Source: Paenibacillus pabuli NBRC 13638
Lineage (GTDB): Bacteria > Bacillota > Bacilli > Paenibacillales > Paenibacillaceae
Length of the DNA: 64,000 nucleotides
Reading direction: 5' to 3'
Assembly (NCBI RefSeq): GCF_001514495.1
Contig: NZ_BCNM01000023.1
Location: forward strand, 62,001-126,000
The position numbers and the translations under genes are program-made. Below, in pieces: positions 9,010 to 17,449 of this stretch. The stretch's first letter is position 1, and the number at the start of each line of letters is the position of its first letter. The notes beneath the pieces were generated by a model, which did no database searches, was not told the origin of the DNA, and worked only from the letters and a program-made list of their open reading frames with translations.

Positions 9010-9540
9010 TTGAAGAAAAAAAAGAAGTGGATATGGATTTCGCTGCTGCTCCTGGTTCTGATTCTGTTTGGACTTCAGCGGTATTATGTCTATGTCACCC
9101 AGGATCAGCGCAAGGAAGAGGCGTTGGCCATACAGGCGGCACAAGACCAGCTTGGAATAACGTCATATGAAGACCTGCGGAAGTATGTATGGGGTCAGAA
9201 GGATGGCGGAGACAACATATACTGGACCCTGATCGGCAAAAATAAGGATAACCAGAATGTAGTGGTATGGGTCAAGTTTGATGGAAATAACAAGCCTGTG
9301 ACGGGGCCGAATGCTGTACACAGTGAACTTCTGCAGAACGGCATGTCTGAAGCTCAGATTCGAAGTCGGTTCAGCTCTGAAGTTCCAGGTGGGGAGATCA
9401 AGCGAATCATGCCAGGTGTTGTGAATGGAATCTATGTATGGCAAGTGTATTATAAGGATGACACTCACAATTACTATCGTTTTTATCGTTTTAGTAACGG
9501 TGAACAGGTTGATCTGGTCTATACCATCCCGAATAGCTAG
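9010..9540 (+). CDS. TseB/YpmB-like membrane-anchored cell-wall protein
   Basis: A 176-residue protein starting at TTG with a GGGGAAAGGAAG site. Lysines plus one transmembrane helix (about residues 7-25) anchor it, and two YpmB/PepSY-like extracytoplasmic repeats follow (about 40-105 and 110-176, for example YWTLIGKNKDNQNVVVWVKF and YVWQVYYKDDTHNYYRF). The B. subtilis relative is associated with cell elongation and the penicillin-binding protein PBP2A. The position between dinG and asnS matches the B. subtilis ypmB locus, which supports the assignment. Confidence 0.8.
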   Translation: MKKKKKWIWISLLLLVLILFGLQRYYVYVTQDQRKEEALAIQAAQDQLGITSYEDLRKYVWGQKDGGDNIYWTLIGKNKDNQNVVVWVKFDGNNKPVTGPNAVHSELLQNGMSEAQIRSRFSSEVPGGEIKRIMPGVVNGIYVWQVYYKDDTHNYYRFYRFSNGEQVDLVYTIPNS

Positions 9541-9578
9541 AATAGGCAGCAGATTTAATATTGTCTAAAAAAACTTGG

Positions 9579-9630
9579 AAAGAACCGGCAGACGGAAATC
9601 CGACTGAACCGGTTCTTTGGCGTACTTTTT
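9579..9630 (+). terminator. Terminator after the tseB-like gene
   Basis: AAAGAACCGG and CCGGTTCTTT form a perfect ten-base-pair stem, followed a few bases later by TTTTTT. Confidence 0.75.
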
Positions 9631-9844
9631 TGACCATTTTGGATTTGAATAGTTAAAATTAATAATTTATTCATATTTTCGCCTTAGATATTGTATATAC
9701 GATGTGATATACTCAAATATGTACTCAAGGATACATCATACACAAATAAATCCTGGTAGGCACATCACAGGACATTATGTACACATATTCATATTCTTGG
9801 CTACAAGCTACAGGATGGGCCAACATTTAGGAGGGGTAACTCAC

Positions 9845-10372
9845 TTGAAGATAAAAGTATTGCCTATTGCTTTAACTGCCGTCATTTCAGCCGTCTTGTT
9901 GTTTGGAGGCTGGTTTGTGTACCGTCATGTGGCTGTGCAAAGCCCGATTGAAAAGATGGTTACCCAATATGACGGAGTCAATGACGTTCAATTAACTATT
10001 AACCGCAATGATGTACAGTTGAAACTCGATCTGCAGCCAGATGTTGATTTGGGCAGATTGGTACAATATATTCATAAAGAAGGACAGACCTTGATTGGCG
10101 CCCGGTCATTGAAACTGGATGTCGTGGATCATTCCAACGAAGCGCTAGAGAGCTGGTGGGGAAGCGCCATGTTTACCGTGGCTCAGGCGATGGAGAACAA
10201 GCAATACACCGAGATTACCCCAACGTTGTCCAAGATGGCAACGAACGGGATCAAGGTAAACACTGCCATGGACGACAACAATGTATATGTCAGCCTCAGA
10301 GATGGGGATGCCAGCAAGTTTATTATTCTGCCGCGTGTGCCCGGTCAGATAGGAGTGTGGCCCAATGCCTAA
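9845..10372 (+). CDS. Single-pass membrane protein coupled to the FtsH-like protease
   Basis: I do not recognise a named family. The start is the TTG at 9845, preceded at good distance by AGGAGGGG; the open frame further upstream has no ribosome-binding site. The 175-residue product has one N-terminal transmembrane helix (about residues 3-25) and about 150 residues predicted outside the membrane, rich in beta-prone segments (NDVQLTINRNDVQLKLDL). The stop overlaps the next gene by 8 bases, so translation is coupled. The FtsH-like neighbour lacks the usual extracytoplasmic domain, so this protein could supply a comparable function; that is inference. Confidence 0.7.
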   Translation: MKIKVLPIALTAVISAVLLFGGWFVYRHVAVQSPIEKMVTQYDGVNDVQLTINRNDVQLKLDLQPDVDLGRLVQYIHKEGQTLIGARSLKLDVVDHSNEALESWWGSAMFTVAQAMENKQYTEITPTLSKMATNGIKVNTAMDDNNVYVSLRDGDASKFIILPRVPGQIGVWPNA

Positions 10373-11867
10373 ATGGACGAAAGAAATTGCCATTGGATTT
10401 GTACCCGTATTGATTATCTTTCTTGCTTTTATCGGTGTAAACATGGTTCCCATCCTAATCGCCGCATTGCTTGTGGGTGGGCTGCTGCTCATGATGCAAA
10501 TGCGCGGAGGAATTACGGTAGGAGCTGGCCAGGAACGTAAACGCAAGAAAAAAGGACCTTCCAAGCTGACTTTTGAAGAAATCGGGGGTCAGGAAAGTGC
10601 CAAACAGGAACTGCGGGAAGCGCTTGATTTTCTGATCCGGCACGAAGAAATCCAGAAGTACGGGATTCGTCCTTTGAAAGGCATTTTGCTCACTGGTCCT
10701 CCCGGAACAGGGAAAACATTGATGGCCAAAGCAGCTGCCCATTACACAGACTCTGTTTTTGTTGCAGCCTCAGGCAGTGAGTTTGTTGAGATGTATGTTG
10801 GTGTAGGTGCGGGCAGAATCAGGGATTTGTTCAGGGATGCAAGAACGCGTGCCGCTAAAGAAAATAAGGAAAATGCCATTATATTTATCGATGAAATTGA
10901 TGTGATTGGTGGAAAACGCGAAGGTGGACAACAGCGTGAATATGATCAGACACTGAATCAGCTGTTGACAGAGATGGATGGGATATACTCTTCCGATACA
11001 CCACGCATACTCGTAATTGCAGCGACAAACCGAAAAGAAATGTTGGATAGCGCCCTGACTCGTCCGGGACGTTTTGACCGTCATATTCAAGTAGACTTGC
11101 CTGACAAAAAAGGAAGAAAACACATACTGGAGCTTCATGCAGTCAACAAACCGCTGTTGGAGGGCGTCAGTCTCGATAAGACAGCTGAAGAATCCTATGG
11201 TTTCTCTGGGGCTCAGCTGGAAAGCGTAATGAATGAAGCTGCGATTTATGCGATGAGAGACGGCCTGCTCAACATAGAACAGCGCCATTTGTCTCTTGCG
11301 ATTGATAAAGTAATGATGGGTGAGAAGACAGATCGTGAATCTAGCGTGGAAGAGAAAAAAAGGGTCGCTATTCACGAATTGGGACATGCCATTATGGCCG
11401 AACTGGTTCGTCCTGGAAGTGTAAGTCAAGTTGCACTCAGTCCACGTGGACAGGCATTGGGATATGTACGTCATAACCCTCAGCAAGAACAATTTCTGTA
11501 TACAAAGCGTTTTCTTGAAGAGCAGATCATGATTGCGCTCGGAGGTGCGGCTGCGGAAGAAATGTATTACGGTGGACGCAGTACAGGATCACGCAATGAC
11601 TTCGAGCAAGCAACGAATGTGGTACAGACGATGATGGCCTCCGGACTTACTTCCCTGGGTATCGTTAACATGGAAATGGTAACTACGGAAGAATTGATGC
11701 GGGAAAACAAGATGATTTTGCAAGATCTGATGGAACAGACCAAACGTTTGCTCGAAGAACAGCGGACAATTTTCGACAATTCCCTCGACACGTTGCTCAG
11801 GGAAGAAGTTTTGTCTGGCGATCAATTTCGTTGTCAATTTCGTGACAGCGCCCTTCTACCGGCATAA
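10365..11867 (+). CDS. FtsH-like AAA+ zinc metalloprotease, short form
   Basis: A 500-residue membrane ATPase-protease. The N-terminus has two hydrophobic stretches (about 8-48) with almost no loop between them, unlike FtsH, which has a 70-100 residue external domain there. AAA+ features: Walker A GPPGTGKT at 111-118, pore loop FVEMYVGVGAGR, Walker B IIFIDEID, arginine-finger region TRPGRFDRH. The protease domain has the zinc site HELGH (H337, H341) and the third-ligand segment SRNDFEQATN. It is shorter than housekeeping FtsH (about 600-700) and is probably a paralogue. It is coupled to the membrane protein before it. Confidence 0.85.
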   Translation: MPKWTKEIAIGFVPVLIIFLAFIGVNMVPILIAALLVGGLLLMMQMRGGITVGAGQERKRKKKGPSKLTFEEIGGQESAKQELREALDFLIRHEEIQKYGIRPLKGILLTGPPGTGKTLMAKAAAHYTDSVFVAASGSEFVEMYVGVGAGRIRDLFRDARTRAAKENKENAIIFIDEIDVIGGKREGGQQREYDQTLNQLLTEMDGIYSSDTPRILVIAATNRKEMLDSALTRPGRFDRHIQVDLPDKKGRKHILELHAVNKPLLEGVSLDKTAEESYGFSGAQLESVMNEAAIYAMRDGLLNIEQRHLSLAIDKVMMGEKTDRESSVEEKKRVAIHELGHAIMAELVRPGSVSQVALSPRGQALGYVRHNPQQEQFLYTKRFLEEQIMIALGGAAAEEMYYGGRSTGSRNDFEQATNVVQTMMASGLTSLGIVNMEMVTTEELMRENKMILQDLMEQTKRLLEEQRTIFDNSLDTLLREEVLSGDQFRCQFRDSALLPA

Positions 11868-11892
11868 TTTATTTATGTCGGTTATTTTTTTT
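11856..11892 (+). terminator. Terminator overlapping the end of the FtsH-like gene
   Basis: ACCGGCATAA pairs with TTATGTCGGT (one G-U) followed by TTATTTTTTTTT; the left arm contains the stop codon. Confidence 0.75.
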
Positions 11893-11919
11893 TACATTTC
11901 ACTCGTGCTAAGATATTAT
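11891..11919 (+). promoter_or_regulatory. Promoter for hbd-ackA
   Basis: TTTACA (11891-11896), 17-base spacer, TATTAT (11914-11919): a near-consensus vegetative promoter about 80 bases before the hbd start. Confidence 0.65.
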
Positions 11920-12000
11920 TATATGTTGGGTCGAAATTTGTAATTTTCGGCGAACAGGGTACAATAGAGAAATAGAGAACCGAAAGGATGGAGCAGAACC

Positions 12001-12873
12001 ATGTTTTTCAAAAAGATAGGAGTTGTCGGCGGCGGCACGATGGGGCAAGGTATTTCCCAAATGCTCGCAGCCAAAGGACTTGATGTGCTATTGGTAGAGC
12101 ATACAACGGAGAAGTTGGATCATGCGTATAACATGATTGAGACCAATCTGGATAAACAACTGGAGAAATGGGCCATTACGAAGGCTGAAAAAAAATTGAT
12201 TCTTTCCCGAATTACCAAGGTTGCTCACTTGGCTGAACTCGGAACGTGCGATATGGTTATTGAGACTATTTCTGAAGATCTGGATGCGAAAAAAGCGGTA
12301 TTTAGTCAACTGGACCAAGTTTGTCCAAGCAACGTGATTCTTGCTAGTAATACATCCACGCTGAGTTTGACTGAGCTTGCAAGCTCAACCAAATACCCAG
12401 AGCGTGTTATTGGTATGCACTTTATTCACCCGGTTTCCCGGGTTGATCTTGTAGAAATTATCCGTGGGCTGAAAACGTCAGATTCCACATTTGAAGAGAC
12501 CAGACGTTTCGTTGAAGAAGTGGCGGACAAAAAAGGTGTCATGATCTATGAGTCCCCTGGATTTGTAACGTCAAGACTGATCTGCCTTTTGATTAATGAG
12601 GCTCTTCATGTATTGCAGGAAGGCGTCGCTTCTGCTGAAGATATCGATGATGCAATGCGAATCGGATACAACTTCCAGCATGGCCCGCTTGAGATGGCAG
12701 ACCGGTTCGGGCTGGATTCTGTAGAAGCAGCACTCGAAAGAATGTTCCGTGAATTCGGTGAATTGAAATATCGTCCTTCCACGGTCCTGAAGAAAATGGT
12801 ACGGGCAGGACACCTGGGTGTCAAAACAGGCGAAGGATTCTTCAAGTACGACAAGGATGGTGACCGGCTGTGA
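12001..12873 (+). CDS. 3-hydroxybutyryl-CoA dehydrogenase
   Basis: A 290-residue NAD(P)-dependent dehydrogenase interconverting 3-hydroxybutyryl-CoA and acetoacetyl-CoA. The Rossmann motif GVVGGGTMGQG starts at residue 7; IETISEDLDAKK, ASNTSTLS, GMHFIHPVSR and the C-terminal GFFKYD end are characteristic. The gene has a GGATGGAGC site and its stop overlaps the ackA GTG start, so redox conversion of short acyl-CoA and acyl-phosphate energy metabolism are transcribed together. No thiolase or crotonase is nearby, so its pathway role is not fixed by context. Confidence 0.88.
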   Translation: MFFKKIGVVGGGTMGQGISQMLAAKGLDVLLVEHTTEKLDHAYNMIETNLDKQLEKWAITKAEKKLILSRITKVAHLAELGTCDMVIETISEDLDAKKAVFSQLDQVCPSNVILASNTSTLSLTELASSTKYPERVIGMHFIHPVSRVDLVEIIRGLKTSDSTFEETRRFVEEVADKKGVMIYESPGFVTSRLICLLINEALHVLQEGVASAEDIDDAMRIGYNFQHGPLEMADRFGLDSVEAALERMFREFGELKYRPSTVLKKMVRAGHLGVKTGEGFFKYDKDGDRL

Positions 12874-14075
12874 AAGTACTCGTAATTAATGCGGGGAGTT
12901 CCTCGCTCAAATATCAATTGTATAACATGTTGGATGAATCCGTATTGGCCAAAGGTCTGGTAGAGCGGATCGGAATGGACTCTTCCATTCTGACTCACAA
13001 ACCAACGGGTCGTGAGGATGTTACAGAAGTTAGCGAGATTCTGGAACATACAACAGCGATTCGTAAAGTTATTGATATCCTGACAGACAAAGAAAACGGT
13101 GTGCTTGATTCCGTTGATGAGATTCAGGCTGTTGGACATCGTGTGGTTCATGGTGGTGAAGCATTTAAGGAATCGGCGTTGGTTGATGATGCTTCCAAAG
13201 CAGAAATTCGCCGTCTGTTCGATCTGGCTCCACTTCATAACCCTGCAGCAATGATGGGGATTCGTGCGGCTGAATCCAATATGCCAGGAGTGCCACAGGT
13301 AATGGTCTTTGATACGGCTTTCCATCAAACGATGCCGGAAAAAGCATATCTGTATGCCATTCCACGTGTGCTTTACAAAAAGTATAAAGTGCGTCGTTAT
13401 GGAGCACATGGTACTTCACATGATTACGTAAGCAAGGCAGCAGCTGAATATCTGGATCGTCCATTGGAAGATCTGAAAATCATCACATGCCACGTCGGTA
13501 ATGGTGGTAGCGTGACGGCTGTACAGGGCGGAGTATCCGTTGATACTTCCATGGGGATGACTCCACTCGAAGGACTAATGATGGGTACACGTAGTGGTGA
13601 CCTTGATCCGGCAATCGTACCTTACGTGATGAACAAGGAAGAACTGAGCGTGAGCGAAGTGAACTCCATGTTGAACAAACACAGTGGACTTCTTGCCATC
13701 TCCGGCATCAGCAGCGATATGCGTGAAATCACAGAAGGGATGGAGGCTGGCGATGCCAACTCCACGCTTGCATTCGAGATGTACGAATACCGCTTGCGTA
13801 AATACATCGGTTCTTATGCAGCAGCAATGAACGGTGTAGACGTGATCGTATTTACGGCTGGTGTAGGTGAAAACTCGGTTGTTCTTCGTCAAAAAGTATG
13901 TGAGCAGCTCACATATCTCGGTGTTGAACTGGATGAAGCGCTGAATGCAATTCGTTCGGGTGAACCACGTCGTATTACAACTGCGAATTCAAAAGTGGAC
14001 GTTCTCGTTGTACCAACGAATGAAGAATTGGTTATTGCAAGAGATACACACCGAATCGTATTGAATTCTCAGTAA
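12870..14075 (+). CDS. ackA: Acetate kinase
   Basis: AckA interconverts acetate plus ATP and acetyl-phosphate plus ADP. The 401-residue protein starts at GTG and has the signature NAGSSSLKYQ at residues 7-16, VGHRVVHGG, HNPAAMMGI, FDTAFHQTMP, the phosphate loop GNGGSVTAV and FTAGVGENS near the C-terminus. Length and motifs are normal. Overlap of 4 bases with hbd indicates coupling. The motifs fit acetate kinase rather than butyrate kinase, which is shorter and differs at these signatures. Confidence 0.94.
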   Translation: MKVLVINAGSSSLKYQLYNMLDESVLAKGLVERIGMDSSILTHKPTGREDVTEVSEILEHTTAIRKVIDILTDKENGVLDSVDEIQAVGHRVVHGGEAFKESALVDDASKAEIRRLFDLAPLHNPAAMMGIRAAESNMPGVPQVMVFDTAFHQTMPEKAYLYAIPRVLYKKYKVRRYGAHGTSHDYVSKAAAEYLDRPLEDLKIITCHVGNGGSVTAVQGGVSVDTSMGMTPLEGLMMGTRSGDLDPAIVPYVMNKEELSVSEVNSMLNKHSGLLAISGISSDMREITEGMEAGDANSTLAFEMYEYRLRKYIGSYAAAMNGVDVIVFTAGVGENSVVLRQKVCEQLTYLGVELDEALNAIRSGEPRRITTANSKVDVLVVPTNEELVIARDTHRIVLNSQ

Positions 14076-14109
14076 TCTAATTGTAAAGTGAATATAGCGT
14101 GACAAGGAA

Positions 14110-14147
14110 GTGCAGGGGACAGGCATAAGCCTGCCCGCTGCATTTTC
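14110..14147 (+). terminator. Terminator between ackA and asnS
   Basis: A two-part stem, TGCAG/CTGCA outside and CAGGC/GCCTG inside with an ATAA loop, followed by TTTT. Confidence 0.6.
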
Positions 14148-14177
14148 AAATTCAGGATACCGAGGAGAGATATGGGC

Positions 14178-15473
14178 ATGAGTACGGATTGTGTAATTCG
14201 TAATGTGAATGAGCATGTGGGCGAAACCGTTAAGATCGGCGCCTGGATTAACAACAAACGTTCCAGCGGCAAAATTCAATTTTTGCAACTGCGTGATGGA
14301 ACCGGATATATTCAAGGGGTAGTGGTTAAGAGTGAAGTCAGCGAAGATATCTGGAATGCTGCCAAAAGCTTGACCCAAGAAAGTTCATTGTACGTTACAG
14401 GTATTATCCGCGAAGAGCCGCGTAGTGCTTCTGGTTATGAGATGACGGTTACCGGTGTAGAGATTATTCATCTCACTGAAAATTATCCGATTACTCCTAA
14501 GGAGCATGGGGTAGACTTCCTGATGGATCATCGCCACTTATGGCTGCGTTCAACGAAACAACGTGCCATTATGGTCATTCGTGCGGAAATTATCCGTGCT
14601 GTTCAGCAGTTTTTTGATGGTAACGGATTTACACAGGTTGATCCTCCAATCCTCACACCTTCATCTGCTGAAGGGACAACGAACTTGTTCCACATCAAAT
14701 ATTTTGATGAAGATGCCTATCTGACACAAAGTGGACAGTTGTATATGGAAGCTGCTGCGATGGCGCTGGGCAAAGTATACTCCTTCGGTCCTACGTTCCG
14801 TGCCGAGAAATCCAAAACACGTCGTCACCTGATTGAGTTCTGGATGATTGAGCCGGAAATGGCATTTGTGGATCACGAGGAAAGCCTGCGAGTACAAGAA
14901 AAGTTTATTGCTCACGTGGTTCAAACGGTTCTGAAAAACTGTCGTGCTGAACTGGAGTCCATCGGACGTGATGTATCCAAGCTTGAGAACATTGTCGCTC
15001 CATTCCCGCGCATTACCTATGATGAAGCGATTGAGTTCCTGAATGGACAAGGTTTTGATATTCCTTGGGGAGAAGACTTCGGTGCCCCACATGAAACGGC
15101 GATTGCCGAGAAATACGAAACTCCGGTCTTTATCACACATTATCCAGCTGGAATCAAGGCATTCTACATGAAACCTGATCCTAATCGTCCTGAAGTGGTA
15201 CTCTGTGCAGACATGATCGCACCGGAAGGGTACGGAGAGATCATTGGCGGTTCTCAGCGGATTGATGATCCGGAACTGATGCAGCAGCGCTTTAATGAGC
15301 ATCAATTGTCAGAAGAGGCATATCAGTGGTATCTGGACTTGCGTAAATATGGATCGGTTCCTCACTCCGGCTTCGGTCTGGGATTGGAGCGGACGGTAGC
15401 TTGGATCTGTGGATTGGATCACGTACGTGAGACAATTGCATTCCCACGTATGCTCTACCGTCTGTATCCTTAA
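14178..15473 (+). CDS. asnS: Asparagine--tRNA ligase
   Basis: AsnRS charges tRNA-Asn. The protein (431 residues from this start) has an OB-fold anticodon domain at about 1-105 and a class II core: motif 2 TFRAEKSKTRRHLIEFWMIE and motif 3 GFGLGLERTVAWICG. HVGETVKIGAWINNKRSSGK is typical of the N-terminus. An ATG six bases upstream is in frame, but GAGGAGA spaces better to this ATG; the choice is uncertain. The stop codon overlaps the dnaD start (TAATG). Confidence 0.94.
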   Translation: MSTDCVIRNVNEHVGETVKIGAWINNKRSSGKIQFLQLRDGTGYIQGVVVKSEVSEDIWNAAKSLTQESSLYVTGIIREEPRSASGYEMTVTGVEIIHLTENYPITPKEHGVDFLMDHRHLWLRSTKQRAIMVIRAEIIRAVQQFFDGNGFTQVDPPILTPSSAEGTTNLFHIKYFDEDAYLTQSGQLYMEAAAMALGKVYSFGPTFRAEKSKTRRHLIEFWMIEPEMAFVDHEESLRVQEKFIAHVVQTVLKNCRAELESIGRDVSKLENIVAPFPRITYDEAIEFLNGQGFDIPWGEDFGAPHETAIAEKYETPVFITHYPAGIKAFYMKPDPNRPEVVLCADMIAPEGYGEIIGGSQRIDDPELMQQRFNEHQLSEEAYQWYLDLRKYGSVPHSGFGLGLERTVAWICGLDHVRETIAFPRMLYRLYP

Positions 15474-16195
15474 TGCTGTACCGCGAGTCTATGGAAGAGA
15501 CCGGCTCAAAAGCCTGGTTGAATGGAGCAGCTTTTGGTATGGCGGCAGGCACAGCGCAGCTCCCATATGCTTTACTGCGCTATTATCATCAGCTGGGATT
15601 AAGTGATGCTGAGGTACTTCTGCTGATTCAATTGTTTGGATTCCGACAAGTGGAGTTCAATGAGTTCCCAACACTAGAAGAGCTTGCTACCCGCATGGGG
15701 CTTGCTCCGGAAGGCATTGCAAGAATGCTGCAGCGTCTTATGAGAGAAGGGTATATTCACATTGACGAGCATCGGGATGAAGAACGTGACATTCAGTATG
15801 AGCGTTATGACCTGAACGGATTGTATGCCAAACTGGCAGTTTGTACAGCGGAAGATCTGGCCGCTGCCCGTCAGCAACAGCTGGACCGTAATGCATCGCG
15901 CCCGGATTCGAACAGTGTTCAAAAAGAAGAGGAAGAACGAAACATGTTCTCTATTTTTGAAAAAGAATTTGGCCGTCCACTCTCACCAATGGAATGTGAA
16001 ACGATATCCAGTTGGCTGGATCAGGATCGCTATCAAGAGGAACTTATTCTTATGGCATTGAAGGAAGCAGTGTTTGCTGGTAAAGTTCATTTTCGTTATA
16101 TCGATCGGATTTTACTCGAATGGAGTCGCAATCGCGTGAAGAATGTGCAGGATGCGAAGGCATATACGCAACGTTTCCGTAACGGAGGACGTTAG
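15473..16195 (+). CDS. dnaD: DNA replication initiation and restart protein DnaD
   Basis: DnaD helps load the replicative helicase at the origin and at stalled forks. The 240-residue protein has the N-terminal winged helix DnaD domain (about 20-110, LGLSDAEVLLLIQLFGFRQ) and the C-terminal DnaB/DnaD domain (about 155-232) with FEKEFGRPLSPMECETI and the YIDRILLEW segment. It is coupled to asnS by a one-base overlap. In B. subtilis nth follows directly; here nth is at the far end of the window. Confidence 0.93.
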   Translation: MLYRESMEETGSKAWLNGAAFGMAAGTAQLPYALLRYYHQLGLSDAEVLLLIQLFGFRQVEFNEFPTLEELATRMGLAPEGIARMLQRLMREGYIHIDEHRDEERDIQYERYDLNGLYAKLAVCTAEDLAAARQQQLDRNASRPDSNSVQKEEEERNMFSIFEKEFGRPLSPMECETISSWLDQDRYQEELILMALKEAVFAGKVHFRYIDRILLEWSRNRVKNVQDAKAYTQRFRNGGR

Positions 16196-16240
16196 TATTC
16201 ATGTCAGGTTAACCAGCATGAATTGAATTCAGAATAAACC

Positions 16241-16277
16241 AAAAACAGGCCAGAAGATATTCTGCGCCTGTTTTTTT
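16241..16277 (+). terminator. Terminator after dnaD
   Basis: AAAAACAGGC and GCCTGTTTTTTT form a stem with a short loop and a T tail. Confidence 0.85.
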
Positions 16278-16410
16278 AGATTATAGAGCATTTAGTTCCA
16301 TGAAAGCTAATCTTTTCAGGCAATGAGCAATCTTTTATAAAAATTTGAATGAATATGCAGGGGTCAACAAATAAGTTGTCGTCTATTGTAGTGGAGAGGA
16401 GGGGAGAGTC

Positions 16411-16965
16411 ATTGATGAAGCGCGCTTAATTGAACAAATCCGTCAAGGCGACACATCCAAACTGCGTTTGTTGATCGAAAAGTACAGCCAACATGTATAT
16501 CATGTGGCCTATTCCGTATTGCGGAACGATCAGGATGCACAGGATGCAGCGCAGGAGGCGTTCATTCAAATGGTTAAATCTCTCCCCGATTACCGATCCG
16601 AAGGTTTCAAAACATGGCTGACCCGAATTGCCTTTCACAAAGCAATTGATGCCAAACGCAAGCTGGGCAGACGAAGTGCTGAGGATCTGGGCGGAGAAGA
16701 AAAAATAATGAACATGCCCGGACGTGAAGAAGATGTTCTTGTCCGTCTCGTTCGTGAAGAACGTCAGGAGAAGATTCGTGAGCGAATTAATCAGCTGCCT
16801 GCCCAGCACAGGGACATTATTACTGCGTATTACTTAAGCGAAAAAAATTATGAACAGATCGCCAGTGATGCACAAGTGGCAGTGAAAACCGTGGAGTCCC
16901 GCCTGTATCGTGCCCGGCAGTGGATTCGAAATCATTGGAAGGAGGATGAGTGGCGTGAAGAATAA
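16411..16965 (+). CDS. ECF-type RNA polymerase sigma factor, apparent AUU start
   Basis: A 184-residue extracytoplasmic-function sigma factor. Region 2 runs from about residue 18 (LIEKYSQHVYHVAYSVLRND, DAAQEAFIQM, WLTRIAFHKAIDAKR) and region 4 from about 120 (INQLPAQHRDIITAYYL, VAVKTVESRLYRARQWI). The family-typical N-terminus IDEARLIEQIRQGD is encoded upstream of the first standard start in frame (TTG 16468), and that segment has no ATG, GTG or TTG. AGGAGG at 16397-16402 lies 8 bases before ATT 16411, so initiation at AUU is the simplest reading. It overlaps its putative anti-sigma gene by 11 bases. Confidence 0.82.
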   Translation: MDEARLIEQIRQGDTSKLRLLIEKYSQHVYHVAYSVLRNDQDAQDAAQEAFIQMVKSLPDYRSEGFKTWLTRIAFHKAIDAKRKLGRRSAEDLGGEEKIMNMPGREEDVLVRLVREERQEKIRERINQLPAQHRDIITAYYLSEKNYEQIASDAQVAVKTVESRLYRARQWIRNHWKEDEWREE

Positions 16966-17407
16966 AGAGATGTATACTGTCCAGGAGTGGACTGATTATA
17001 TCGAAGGCCGAATGACGGTGAATCAGGCAAGCCTAATGGAACAGGTATTGATAGACATACCGGATGCGATGGATAACTATCTCGAAGCTTTGGGTATTCA
17101 TCGGGAGTTGCCCCAACTGGACGATCCGGCAGGTTTTGCAGATTCGGTCATGAATCGCATTAACGATATGCACGCCTCGAAGCCAAAGCGAAAATCGCGT
17201 TCCGGACGAAGCCGGTTCTGGTTGAATCATAAAGTGTTTCATTATGCTGTAGCGGCTTGTCTGACGTTAATCTTTCTTTCCTCTGGGGTCTTTGACAAAG
17301 TAGCGCCTTATCATAAGTTCCAGGACGGTGATCACAGGGAATCTTTCACGGAAAAATGGACGGAGGCAGCCACTTCCTGGCTGGATCACTTTAAGCCTAA
17401 ACTATAA
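16955..17407 (+). CDS. Putative anti-sigma factor, single-pass membrane protein
   Basis: A 150-residue protein starting at GTG behind GGAGG. The N-terminal 80 residues are soluble and acidic-helical (VQEWTDYIEGRMTVNQ), followed by a basic stretch (KPKRKSRSGRSR), one transmembrane helix at about 94-112, and a short external tail. Overlap with the ECF sigma gene and this topology fit an anti-sigma factor that holds the sigma factor at the membrane. No classic zinc HxxxCxxC motif is seen, so the family is unassigned. Confidence 0.7.
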   Translation: MKNKEMYTVQEWTDYIEGRMTVNQASLMEQVLIDIPDAMDNYLEALGIHRELPQLDDPAGFADSVMNRINDMHASKPKRKSRSGRSRFWLNHKVFHYAVAACLTLIFLSSGVFDKVAPYHKFQDGDHRESFTEKWTEAATSWLDHFKPKL

Positions 17408-17449
17408 ATTTAATTTGGTCACATTGCCTGAAAAGAAAGGATGACGACT

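Noticed and set aside
10770..11492. 240-codon open frame on the minus strand inside the FtsH-like gene
   Set aside because: Opposite to a gene with intact AAA+ and protease motifs; composition and residues have no protein-family character.
11890..12000. Rex operator before hbd-ackA
   Set aside because: No TTGTGAA-N6-TTCACAA-like palindrome is present, although Rex is encoded nearby.
14661..15305. 214-codon open frame on the minus strand inside asnS
   Set aside because: Shadow of the synthetase gene; no ribosome-binding site or recognised motif.
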